Source of the DNA: Desulfobacteraceae bacterium
GTDB taxonomy: Bacteria > Desulfobacterota > Desulfobacteria > Desulfobacterales > SG8-13
DNA length: 22,813 nucleotides
Assembly (NCBI GenBank): GCA_029287875.1
Contig: JARFQH010000154.1
Span: 1-22,813 of the forward strand
Direction of reading: 5' to 3'
Each line of letters begins with the position of its first letter. The first letter of the stretch is position 1. A program made the position numbers and the translations under genes. Of this stretch, positions 14,153 through 22,813 are shown piece by piece. The notes under the pieces are model-generated. The model was not told where the DNA came from. It did not search any database and saw nothing but the letters and a program-made list of their open reading frames with translations.

Positions 14153-14770
14153 TCAAATCGGCGACGGACGGTCGAGAAGCGCCAGGATTTTTTTCGACGT
14201 ATACTCGGCGACATCCGCCAGGCCGTCGATAGGCATGAAATCCGCGGCATTGTTAGAAAAGAGGCACCTCACGGAGGCGGGGAACTCCTCATCGGCGCGG
14301 TAGAATATGTAGCACAGTGAAATCTTGGGCAGGGGGCGCACCAGAAAACTGAAGTCTCCACCGGCCAGGCGCGATGACGGCTCGCCTTGCAGGATACGCA
14401 TGATCAACGGTTGCGCCGCTTCGATCTGGCCCACCCGCGGTGTCAGCGGGGTTTCGGTATGGCTTGTGAAGGCGCCGGCATAGGGCATGCTGTTCGGCAG
14501 CTCCTTGAAGGCTCTCAGCGGCGCCACGATCGGCAGTGTCGGGCCGGCGTGGCGGGCGTATAGGGAAATAAGGATTCCCGGAACACCGGTTTCACGGCGG
14601 TCGTTCAGGAAAACGCCGTCCGGCGATATCCGGCAGGCTTCACCGAACGCTTCGAAAACGAAACAATCGCCGTCCCGCTCTGCGGGCAGCGTCGACGACA
14701 ACTGCTCAAGAGACGATTCGTAGAGAAGACCCAGATTTTCTTTGATAATTTTGGCGTAGTTGGTGTGCAT
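14153..14770 (-). CDS. DUF3786-domain protein
   Basis: The 205-residue soluble protein has the overall pattern of DUF3786 proteins, found mainly in anaerobes. An N-terminal helical part is followed by a VPGILISLYARHAG segment, a LRAFKELPNSMPYAGAF stretch, and a C-terminal GGDFSFLVRPLPKISLCYIF...DEEFPASVRCLFSNNAADFMP region. No catalytic motif or signal peptide is visible, and the function of the family is not known to me. Only a weak ribosome-binding site precedes the ATG. It stands alone between two repeat-rich gaps. Confidence 0.7.
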   Translation of the reverse strand: MHTNYAKIIKENLGLLYESSLEQLSSTLPAERDGDCFVFEAFGEACRISPDGVFLNDRRETGVPGILISLYARHAGPTLPIVAPLRAFKELPNSMPYAGAFTSHTETPLTPRVGQIEAAQPLIMRILQGEPSSRLAGGDFSFLVRPLPKISLCYIFYRADEEFPASVRCLFSNNAADFMPIDGLADVAEYTSKKILALLDRPSPI

Positions 14771-14791
14771 CTGTCTTATCTTGTCGGGTTA

Positions 14792-14998
14792 GGGTTCACC
14801 AAGAAATAAGTCCGCAATTTTGATGAACTATTAAAGTCTCATTTCATACGGATACGTAAAAAGCTCGAGATCAAGGCTTGCGAATTTCGAGCAATGAGGA
14901 GTACTTATGGTCCGCCGCAGTGACGAGAAATGAAGCTTAACGCAGATATCGGGCATCTTACGGATCCGTCAATTTTGGGCGTTGCGGCGCCCGGCCAG
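14792..14998. repeat. Dispersed repeat element in the DUF3786-HAD gap
   Basis: The 509-base gap 14771-15279 has no convincing gene. Its first part begins GGGTTCACCAAGAAATAAG (14792-14810) and contains CAATTTTG twice (14814-14821 and 14970-14977). It ends in a GC-rich palindrome (GGCGCCCGGCC). Bases 14792-14819 and 14970-14992 both match the 76-bp element at 5638-5713 (the latter 21 of 23). The unit therefore seems to be a longer relative carrying about 150 bases of extra internal sequence. In 15000-15279 I see no structured feature. Confidence 0.55.
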
Positions 14999-15279
14999 CT
15001 GCAAAAAAGCTAACGGGAAACCGTTTCTGTGTCAAGCGGTCACCCCACGCAAGCACAGCAATATATGGCATATCAGCGGGCTGCAGTCTCTTCGGCGGTT
15101 GACAAAACCCGAATCTTGAACCACAAGAATATGACGTGCCATTTTCTGCCCGTCATTCCGGTCGTGGATCAGCGGTTCTCGATTAATCTTTCTGGATCGG
15201 AAACTGATCAGCGGCTTTAATATAACCGTGGATGGGCACAAGGTTTCTCAGAGAGAAGATGAGAGAGGTCTGACGGCCT

Positions 15280-15873
15280 ATGTTGATTCCTGTTCCGCCC
15301 GGCATCAGGGGGTTGATCTTCGACTGTGATGGAACGCTGGCCGATACGATGCCGATTCATATAGCCGCGTGGTGCGATTCGTTTGCCGCTCGAGGGGTTA
15401 CGTGCCCCGAGGACTTCATTCAGAGCGTCACGGGCATGCCGGCCGAGAAAATCGTCGCGGTCTTCAACCAGCGGTACCATCATCACATCGATGCCCTGGC
15501 CTTCGCCGCCGAAAAAAACCGCCGGGCCCGTGAACGACTTTCAGAGGCCGCGCCGATCGATCCGGTCGTCGATATCGTCCGACGCTACCGGGGGATATTG
15601 CCGATGGCGGTTGCTTCGGGCGGCACCCGTGACAACGTGCTTCTGACCCTCAGGGCCCTCGGTCTGGCGGATTGTTTCGAGACCATTATCACCGCCGATG
15701 ACCCGGTCAAGCCGAAGCCCGATCCGGACATCTTTCTTGAAGCCGCCCGGCGCATGCGGGTCGCACCGTCGCACTGCCAGGTTTTCGAAGACGGTGATGC
15801 CGGTCTGGAGGCGGCCCGCAAAGCCGGAATGGTGGCCACGGATATCCGCCCATTTGTCGGGCGGGGAAACTGA
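15280..15873 (+). CDS. HAD-family phosphatase (YqaB / beta-phosphoglucomutase-like)
   Basis: This 197-residue protein of HAD subfamily IA has all four motifs. DCDGT contains the nucleophile Asp15 and acid/base Asp17. VASGG supplies the motif II serine. KPKPDP carries the motif III lysine, and FEDGDAG holds the metal-binding acidic residues. The small helical cap begins TMPIHIAAWCDSFAARG. Length and layout closely resemble E. coli YqaB, a fructose-1-phosphate phosphatase, but the substrate cannot be read from sequence. The stop is followed by the phosphodiesterase ATG after 1 base, so the pair is coupled. The ribosome-binding site before ATG 15280 is weak. Confidence 0.88.
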   Translation: MLIPVPPGIRGLIFDCDGTLADTMPIHIAAWCDSFAARGVTCPEDFIQSVTGMPAEKIVAVFNQRYHHHIDALAFAAEKNRRARERLSEAAPIDPVVDIVRRYRGILPMAVASGGTRDNVLLTLRALGLADCFETIITADDPVKPKPDPDIFLEAARRMRVAPSHCQVFEDGDAGLEAARKAGMVATDIRPFVGRGN

Positions 15874-15874
15874 T

Positions 15875-16657
15875 ATGCAGCGCCTGCGGCTGATACCGCC
15901 GGTGATCATCGCGCATCGGGGGTATCGGAAACGGTATCCCGAAAATACGCTGGCCGCTTTCGCAGCGGCTTTCGACGCCGGCGCGCGCATGGTTGAACTG
16001 GACGTAACCCTGACCAGGGATCGCCGGGTCGTGGTGCTGCACGACGACACCCTCGACCGGACCACCGATGGTCGCGGCCAGGTTCGCGGCTTCACCTTGG
16101 ATGAACTGAAACAGTTGGATGCCGGGAGCTGGTTCGATCCGCGTTTTACCGGCGAACGTCTGCCCACATTGGAAGAAGTGTTGGACCTGTGCGCCGTTCG
16201 CGGAATGGTGAACATCGAAATCAAGGCCGGCGCATTTGAAGCCGGTCGTCTTGCGGATGCCATCGAGGAACAGGTCCTGGCCGCAGTGGCGGAAAGGGGT
16301 ATGGGCGACCGCGTACTGATCTCCAGTTTCGAGACGCGTTTCCTGGCCCGAATTGCCGACCGGACAAATGCTCCGGCGGTCGGCGTGCTGACCGAATGGC
16401 GCATCGGTTCCGATCCGCTGAGCCTTTGCAAAAAGCTGCGGGCCTTTTCCTGGCATCCGGATTTTCGCAGCGTCACCACCGCAAGGGTCCGGGCCATGCA
16501 CGCCGCCGGCATTATGGTGTTCCCTTACACGGTCAACCGATCCGAAGATTTTCGAGGCCTGCTGCAGATGGGGGTCGACGGAATTTTCACCGATGATCCG
16601 ACGCTGTTGCAGGCCAGTATTAGGCGTGTCGCCGGAAAGAAATCATCATCACCATGA
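15875..16657 (+). CDS. ugpQ: Glycerophosphodiester phosphodiesterase
   Basis: The ATG at 15875 lies directly after the HAD stop codon and gives 260 residues. Longer upstream frames would overlap the HAD gene and add no homologous sequence. The GDPD fold is clear: IAHRG with catalytic His14, PENTLAAF, MVELDV with the metal-binding Glu/Asp, and LHDDTLDRTTDG with the second catalytic His. VNIEIK and VNRSEDFRGLLQMGVDGIFTDDP occur at the C-terminal end. It hydrolyses glycerophosphodiesters to glycerol-3-phosphate and an alcohol. No signal peptide is seen, so it is cytoplasmic like UgpQ. A truncated ABC permease follows in the same frame. The symbol is by similarity. Confidence 0.9.
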   Translation: MQRLRLIPPVIIAHRGYRKRYPENTLAAFAAAFDAGARMVELDVTLTRDRRVVVLHDDTLDRTTDGRGQVRGFTLDELKQLDAGSWFDPRFTGERLPTLEEVLDLCAVRGMVNIEIKAGAFEAGRLADAIEEQVLAAVAERGMGDRVLISSFETRFLARIADRTNAPAVGVLTEWRIGSDPLSLCKKLRAFSWHPDFRSVTTARVRAMHAAGIMVFPYTVNRSEDFRGLLQMGVDGIFTDDPTLLQASIRRVAGKKSSSP

Positions 16658-17209
16658 TATCGACGAGATGCTCGCTTCAAGCCGCTGCTCTATTTCCTGA
16701 CCATTGCTCCGCTGGTGATTCCGGGCGTGATTCTGGGGATTTCCATTCTCATGTTCAGCACCACTCTGGGCAACACTTTCGAAGATGCATGGCAATGGGA
16801 CATCGCACTGTTTCGACCCGGTTTCTGGCTGGTGGTACTGGGGCAGTTTTCGTTTATCGCGACGTTGGTCACGCTGGTCGTTTCGGCGCGGTTGAAGAAA
16901 TTCGACCGCACTCTTGAAGAAGCCGCTTTGAACCTGGGCGCCAACCGGTTCGAGGTCATCTGGTTCATCACGCTTCGATTTTTAAGACCCGCGGTCATCG
17001 GCGCCGGGGCGGTGGCATTTCTGATGTCGTTCGAGAACTTCAACACCATCTTGTTTCTGGTCGGCTCGGAGACGACCCTGCCGATAAATCTTTATCTTCA
17101 GGTTCGTGACGGCAGCACGCCGGTCATCAATGCGATTTCCTTTCTTCTGATCGTCGGCACGTCGCTGCTGGCGATGGTCAATTTGTATCTCGGTAAAAAA
17201 GAGACATAA
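16658..17209 (+). pseudogene. N-terminally truncated ABC transporter permease (PotC type)
   Basis: Homology starts right after the phosphodiesterase stop codon (FKPLLYFLTIAPLVIPGVILG) and runs to a TAA at 17207-17209. The EAA motif (EEAALNLGANRFEVIWF) and the segment PAVIGAGAVAFLMSFENFN identify an inner-membrane permease of the spermidine/putrescine PotC family. Only about 180 residues remain of a usual 260-290, so the first two or so helices are missing. A GTG at 16715 could start a product of 164 residues, but it lies inside a conserved helix. The frame is the same as that of the phosphodiesterase, separated by TGA at 16655-16657. A deletion that fused the two loci is likely. No other transporter genes are near. 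Confidence 0.7.
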
Positions 17210-17247
17210 AAAAACCGCGGTACGATTTCTCGTACCGCGGTTTTTTC
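17208..17247. terminator. Bidirectional rho-independent terminator
   Basis: CCGCGGTACG (17215-17224) and CGTACCGCGG (17231-17240) form a perfect 10-bp stem with a 6-base loop. The stem is flanked by A residues on the left and T residues on the right. It can end both rightward transcription from the HAD/phosphodiesterase genes and leftward dnaK transcription. Confidence 0.92.
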
Positions 17248-17268
17248 CTTGTGGGAGGGAGGGGTGAT

Positions 17269-19191
<1,923 letters not shown>

Positions 19192-19273
19192 TTTTTTTCT
19201 TCCTCCTTAGCGTTGAACCTTTTTCAGGAGATGCTCACCCCGTTGTATGGACCGAAATTTGCGGATCAGCCGA

Positions 19274-19915
19274 TTAAGATATTTCTTTGTTCTTCGGCAT
19301 TGCCACGACGACCATGGAGGGTCGGAGCAACCTGTCATGCATGAGGTAGCCTTTCTGCAATTCATTGACCACCGTGTTTTCCGGATGTTCGTCGCTTTCT
19401 TCGCGCATTACCGCTTCGTGAAAATTAGGGTCAAACGGTTTACCGAGCGCATCTATCGGCTCGACATGAAAATTTTCGAAGACCTTAAGGATTTCCTTGC
19501 GGGTCAACTCGACACCGTCAAGCAGGCAGGCGTCCGTGTTGTCGGAAGCTTCTGCGGCCGCTTTGATGGCCAGATCGAGGTTGTCTATGACTGGCAGCAA
19601 TTCCCTGAGCAGAGACTGATTGGCATATTTTTTGAAGTCTGCCATTTCCCTGGCAGTTCTTTTCTTGTAATTCTCGAACTCGGCCGAGACCCTCAACAAA
19701 CGGTCATAGCTCTCCTCGGCTTCTCCGGTTTTGATTTCGAGTTTGGATTTCAGGTCCTTAATCTCTTCCGATTCGACGCTTTGCGCGGTATCAACCGGAT
19801 CAATTTTCGGTTCGCGTTCATCATCCGCCCCGACACCAAGGCTCTTGCCACCTTCGGCCGAATTTTCCTGAAATTCGCTACCCTCGTCTATTTTTATTTT
19901 TTTTCCTTCCGGCAT
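19274..19915 (-). CDS. grpE: Nucleotide exchange factor GrpE
   Basis: A protein of 213 residues, with an acidic disordered N-terminus of about 50, a long coiled-coil region (EEIKDLKSKLEIKTGEAEES to ENYKKRTAREMADFKKYA) and the C-terminal beta-wing. GKPFDPNFHEAV and the terminal LLRPSMVVVA are family signatures. It releases ADP from DnaK. AGGAG occurs about 12 bases before the ATG, a longer spacing than usual, but no better start is seen. grpE leads the pair grpE-dnaK. No hrcA precedes it and no CIRCE operator (TTAGCACTC-N9-GAGTGCTAA) was found upstream. Confidence 0.95.
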   Translation of the reverse strand: MPEGKKIKIDEGSEFQENSAEGGKSLGVGADDEREPKIDPVDTAQSVESEEIKDLKSKLEIKTGEAEESYDRLLRVSAEFENYKKRTAREMADFKKYANQSLLRELLPVIDNLDLAIKAAAEASDNTDACLLDGVELTRKEILKVFENFHVEPIDALGKPFDPNFHEAVMREESDEHPENTVVNELQKGYLMHDRLLRPSMVVVAMPKNKEIS

Positions 19916-19987
19916 CAGGCGATAATTTCTCCTGGAATTTTAGATAGTTTTTACGCAAAATTGATTTGCTGCCCAAATGACGATCAG

Positions 19988-20015
19988 AAAGTAATGATAT
20001 ATGATGGCTTGTCAA
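19988..20015 (-). promoter_or_regulatory. Candidate promoter for grpE-dnaK
   Basis: On the minus strand CTTGACA (with TTGACA the complement of 20010-20015) and TACTTT (complement of 19988-19993) are spaced by 16 bases. The -10 is weak. A heat-shock sigma-32 assignment was considered from the CTTGA box, but the CCCCAT-type -10 is absent, so the class is left open. Confidence 0.4.
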
Positions 20016-20146
20016 GGTGTGATTTCAAGAAGGATTGGAAGTACTTATCAATTCAGGAGATGACTCGGGGATGATATAACTCGCAGGGAAGAAGCGGTTG
20101 TGCACCCACTTTTGAATTTCTTCCTGAAAAGGAAGGCCATCGATAT

Positions 20147-20346
20147 GACCGGGATCGATCCACGACACAGACCGCATCACTTATCGCTGCTTCCTCCCGG
20201 ACCTGACGAGGTTCGTGACCGCCTGTTGCGCGGCGGCCGGTCGGATGGTCGACACCCGTTCGGAACAAAACCCTAGAGTGGGAATTCAGCCCCGCATAAG
20301 CGGATTTCGGGTACAGGGCACCGCTGACTCCCCGCCTAGCACAACC
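20147..20346 (-). ncRNA. ffs: Signal recognition particle RNA, large bacterial type
   Basis: Read leftward, the sequence contains the SRP core CAGGTCCGGGAGGAAGCAGC (complement of 20184-20203), which forms the Ffh-binding hairpin. Its loop is GGGA instead of the usual GGAA, still a GNRA type. Upstream of it are GTGCTAGGCGGGGAGTCAGC, GGTGCCCTGTACCCG and AATCCGCT, which match the Alu domain of the large Bacillus-type RNA, followed by GGCTGAATTCCC. GCGCAAC and CACGAACC precede the core. The order agrees with B. subtilis scRNA throughout. The 5' end is set by the promoter; the 3' end is approximate because no clear terminator follows. The RNA targets nascent membrane proteins together with Ffh. 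Confidence 0.9.
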
Positions 20347-20352
20347 GGCGAT

Positions 20353-20380
20353 AGGATAAACCAATCCCATTATTTTTCAA
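20353..20380 (-). promoter_or_regulatory. Promoter of the SRP RNA gene
   Basis: On the minus strand TTGAAA (complement of 20375-20380) and TATCCT (complement of 20353-20358) are spaced by 16 bases. They place the start point near 20346, just before the conserved 5' part of the SRP RNA. Confidence 0.6.
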
Positions 20381-20456
20381 GGGAAAAAAGGTGCGGACCT
20401 CAATAATCCGCAAAACAGGCATCCCGTCGCAGCGGCCGCCGCTCCGGGGCAGCGTG

Positions 20457-20485
20457 TTGACTTAATTCGGGTTCTCTCCTAAAAG
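20457..20485 (+). promoter_or_regulatory. Candidate promoter for tilS
   Basis: TTGACT (20457-20462) and TAAAAG (20480-20485) are spaced by 17. Transcription would start near 20492, which would exclude the ATG at 20486 and favour the one at 20525. The -10 match is moderate. Confidence 0.35.
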
Positions 20486-20524
20486 ATGGCTACTTACCGA
20501 TTATCAAACGGAGACGTCAGCGCT

Positions 20525-22021
20525 ATGACATCGACGCATAACGCTCCTGAAAACAGCCATATCCGCCGCCGCGTCCTCGAAACGGTCAAGCGGACAATCG
20601 CCGAATATGAGATGGTCGCTTCCGGTACCGCTTTATTGGTAGGTGTCTCCGGAGGACCGGACTCGGTGGCGCTGCTGCATATCCTGCAGCATCTGGCGTC
20701 CGAATACGGACTGCGCCTGGCCGTCGCCCACTTCAACCACGGTTTGCGCAAAGAGGCCGACGATGAGGCCGAATTCGTAACGACCCTATCCTCCGGCCTT
20801 GGGCTCGCATGCCACATAAAAAAGGAAGATGTTTCCCGCTACCGGCATCGCCACCGGTTGTCGCTCGAGGAGGCCGCCCGGATCAGACGCTATGCGTTTT
20901 ACGATGATATCGCGACCCGACATCATTTCGACAAAATTGCATTGGGGCATCAAGCAGACGACAACGCCGAACTGGTGCTGATGTTTATGATCAGAGGCAG
21001 CGGACCGGTCGGTTTTGCCGGTATTCCGCCGGTCAGAGCGGACAGGATCATACGTCCCTTGATCCGGTTGCCCCGCCGGGACATCCTCGATTATCTGAAG
21101 ACGGTCGGCTTGGCATATGTCACCGATCGTTCCAACCGGGACATGCAGTTCATGCGCAACCGAATCCGCAACCATTTGGTGCCCCTGCTGCGACGTTCCT
21201 ACAACCCGAAAATCAGCGAAGCGTTGAACCGGCTGGCCGACATTCAGCGAGAGGAACAGGCTTGGATCGAGGGCATAGCCAATACGCTGTACCACGATGT
21301 TCGATTGACCGATGAGGCGAACCGTCTTCACCTGTCGATCGCACAATTGGTGCGGCAACCCAAGGCTGCTCAGCGGCGGATAATCCGGAAAGCCATCGCC
21401 GACATGAAGGGCGATTTGCGGCGGATTTCCTTTGCTCACGTGAGGGCGGTCCTCGATTTGCTTTCCGTCGACCGGCCGGACGGTATGCTGGACCTACCGG
21501 ACGGCATCATGATAGAGCGAATCGGAAACGTCTTGAGGGTTTCAAAAAGAAGCGGAACGACTCGGCCGAAACCCTGTGCGGTCGAGGATATCTACCCGCT
21601 CACCTTTTGCTACGGTGTGAAAAAGCCGGATAAGGTGGCTGTGATCGTAACGGTCGAAGAAATCGATTGCCGGGTTATTTTTTCGACCGTCGCCGCCGGA
21701 GTCTCTGAAAATCTTCGCCAAGCTGGACAGCAAGTGGCTTTTTTTGATATGAATAGCCTGAATTTTCCGCTCACGCTTCGCAATGTTCGCGCGGGCGATC
21801 GCTTCAGACCCTTCGGTCTGCAGGGTGCTCAAAAGATCAAGAAATACTTTATCGATCACAAGGTGCCCAGAGAAAAGCGGCGGGCCTGTCCCGTTCTGCT
21901 GAGTGGAGGCCGTATCATCTGGCTGATAGGGCATCGATTGGCAGACGACTGTCGCGTGACACCGTCCACGCGGGAAATCCTGCGGGCGGAGATAGCTTGT
22001 TTAACAAGTGATCATGATTAA
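20525..22021 (+). CDS. tilS: tRNA(Ile)-lysidine synthetase TilS
   Basis: This enzyme adds lysine to C34 of the CAU-anticodon tRNA(Ile), so that it reads AUA. The PP-loop motif VSGGPDS is at 41-47 (counted from the 20525 start). The ATPase domain continues with HFNHGLRKEADDEAEFV, EEAARIRRYAFY, LGHQADDNAE and SNRDMQFMRNRIRNHLVPLL. A TilS C-terminal domain follows at the end (RAGDRFRPFGLQGAQKIKKYF, IIWLIGHRLADD). Length is 498 residues. An in-frame ATG at 20486 would add 13, but it has no ribosome-binding site. GGAG lies 11 bases before 20525. ftsH follows, as in many bacteria. Confidence 0.93.
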   Translation: MTSTHNAPENSHIRRRVLETVKRTIAEYEMVASGTALLVGVSGGPDSVALLHILQHLASEYGLRLAVAHFNHGLRKEADDEAEFVTTLSSGLGLACHIKKEDVSRYRHRHRLSLEEAARIRRYAFYDDIATRHHFDKIALGHQADDNAELVLMFMIRGSGPVGFAGIPPVRADRIIRPLIRLPRRDILDYLKTVGLAYVTDRSNRDMQFMRNRIRNHLVPLLRRSYNPKISEALNRLADIQREEQAWIEGIANTLYHDVRLTDEANRLHLSIAQLVRQPKAAQRRIIRKAIADMKGDLRRISFAHVRAVLDLLSVDRPDGMLDLPDGIMIERIGNVLRVSKRSGTTRPKPCAVEDIYPLTFCYGVKKPDKVAVIVTVEEIDCRVIFSTVAAGVSENLRQAGQQVAFFDMNSLNFPLTLRNVRAGDRFRPFGLQGAQKIKKYFIDHKVPREKRRACPVLLSGGRIIWLIGHRLADDCRVTPSTREILRAEIACLTSDHD

Positions 22022-22136
22022 TTTCAAATAGCAAGCGTATATCGCTAGACACATGCGCTACGACCGATAAACAGTTGACAAATTTTCTTTGATGACCGAT
22101 GACGATGGGGCGATTTTTTCGTAAACCCTAAGAAAT

Positions 22137-22159
22137 GTTGAATTACACCGCTATTCAAC
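22137..22159 (+). other. Hairpin in the tilS-ftsH gap
   Basis: GTTGAAT and ATTCAAC form a perfect 7-bp stem around a 9-base loop, 24 bases before the ftsH ribosome-binding site. No T run follows, so it is not a convincing terminator. TTGACA at 22075-22080 could be a -35 box for ftsH, but no good -10 is placed with it. Confidence 0.3.
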
Positions 22160-22197
22160 TTTCCGACGGGCAACCTTTCAGCAGGAGGTAGGATCAT

Positions 22198-22813
22198 TTG
22201 AATCCTTTTTACAAAAATTTGGCGCTGTGGCTGGTCATTACGTTGATGATGATCATGCTCTACAACCTTTTCAATCATCAGCAAATGTCGGATACCAGCA
22301 TCGGCTACACCGAATTTTTGAGTATGGTCGATGAAGGTCGCGTCTCTGAAGTCGTCATTCAGGGACAGGAACTTTACGTCACCGATACCAACCGCAATCG
22401 TTTCAAGGTTTACGCTCCTCAGGATGCGGATCTGATCAATATTCTGAGGCAGAAGAAAGTAGCGATTCAGGCCAAACCGCCGGCTGAAAATCCATGGTAC
22501 ATGTCCGTGCTCGTGTCGTGGTTTCCGATGCTGGTGTTGATCGGCGTGTGGATCTTTTTCATGCGACAGATGCAAAGTGGAGGCGGCAAGGCGCTTTCAT
22601 TCGGCAAGAGTCGCGCACGATTGATGTCGGATGGACAGACCAAAGTGACCTTCGATGACGTGGCCGGGATCGACGAAGCCAAAGAAGAGCTCTTCGAAAT
22701 CGTCGAGTTTCTGAAGGACCCCAAAAAGTTCACCCGCCTCGGAGGCCGGATCCCCAAGGGGGTGCTGTTGATGGGGCCGCCCGGGACCGGTAAAACCCTT
22801 CTGGCCAGGGCCA
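22198..22813 (+). CDS. ftsH: ATP-dependent zinc metalloprotease FtsH (5' part, runs off the window)
   Basis: The start is a TTG at 22198-22200, 9 bases after a strong AGGAGG (22183-22188), giving an N-terminus NPFYKNLALWLVI after the initiator methionine. About 205 residues are present. They include the first transmembrane helix, the periplasmic FtsH_ext domain (SIGYTEFLSMVDEGRVSEVV), a second helix (SWFPMLVLIGVWIFFMRQM), VTFDDVAGIDEAKEEL and Walker A GPPGTGKT at the window edge. The rest of the AAA domain and the HEXXH protease domain lie outside. FtsH degrades membrane and regulatory proteins at the inner membrane. Confidence 0.95.
   Translation, partial: MNPFYKNLALWLVITLMMIMLYNLFNHQQMSDTSIGYTEFLSMVDEGRVSEVVIQGQELYVTDTNRNRFKVYAPQDADLINILRQKKVAIQAKPPAENPWYMSVLVSWFPMLVLIGVWIFFMRQMQSGGGKALSFGKSRARLMSDGQTKVTFDDVAGIDEAKEELFEIVEFLKDPKKFTRLGGRIPKGVLLMGPPGTGKTLLARA

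Noticed and set aside
15029..15220. A 63-codon rightward open frame in the DUF3786-HAD gap
   Set aside because: It has no ribosome-binding site and no recognisable family, and it lies in repeat-rich intergenic DNA.
19916..20146. CIRCE operator upstream of grpE
   Set aside because: No TTAGCACTC or GAGTGCTAA half-sites could be found on either strand.
20025..20177. A 50-codon leftward open frame with a protein-like composition (DGLPFQEEIQKWVHNRFFP)
   Set aside because: Its ATG lies inside the conserved 3' half of the SRP RNA, the only ribosome-binding-like sequence is the RNA's own GGAGG core, and no family is recognised. It could be a real small gene downstream of the RNA, but the evidence is too thin.

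Overview
This window looks like a chromosomal segment of a Gram-negative anaerobe of the Desulfobacterota (sulfate-reducer type, Desulfosarcina/Desulfobacterium-like). The reasons are the pairing of MetV with MetF and an MvhD-type protein, the archaeal-type split glutamate synthase, a DUF3786 protein, a large Alu-bearing SRP RNA, and many palindromic intergenic repeats. The lineage is inferred from gene content, not from a database search.

Layout. Bases 1-61 hold only the first codons of a leftward gene for an exported protein. Bases 161-8383 form a rightward metabolic block. It starts with a promoter and a leader that folds into a terminator-like hairpin. Then come an MvhD-like iron-sulfur protein, MetV and MetF (methylene-tetrahydrofolate reductase module of the Wood-Ljungdahl methyl branch), and three glutamate-synthase-like genes: a ferredoxin/FMN-domain paralogue without the usual substrate motifs, a canonical ferredoxin/FMN synthase subunit, and a class II glutamine amidotransferase fused to a GXGXG domain. 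Two palindromic repeats sit between these genes.

Bases 8400-13571 are leftward. A strong sigma-70-type promoter (13543-13571) precedes a Gld-type ABC exporter operon: ATPase, permease, GldG-like auxiliary protein and DUF4340 protein. Just past its end is a short remnant of an outer-membrane beta-barrel gene.

Bases 13600-15280 carry two repeat-rich gaps on either side of a DUF3786 gene. Bases 15280-17209 are rightward: a YqaB-like HAD phosphatase, a glycerophosphodiester phosphodiesterase, and an N-terminally truncated PotC-type ABC permease in the same reading frame as the phosphodiesterase. A strong bidirectional terminator separates these from leftward dnaK and grpE. The gene for a large-type signal recognition particle RNA lies upstream of grpE on the same strand. 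Divergent from it are tilS and the start of ftsH, which begins with TTG, to the window edge.

The most interesting region is 370-8383. A methylene-THF reductase with an MvhD partner but no visible HdrA sits directly upstream of a three-gene glutamate-synthase-like complex in which one of the two FMN-domain subunits appears to have lost its active site.
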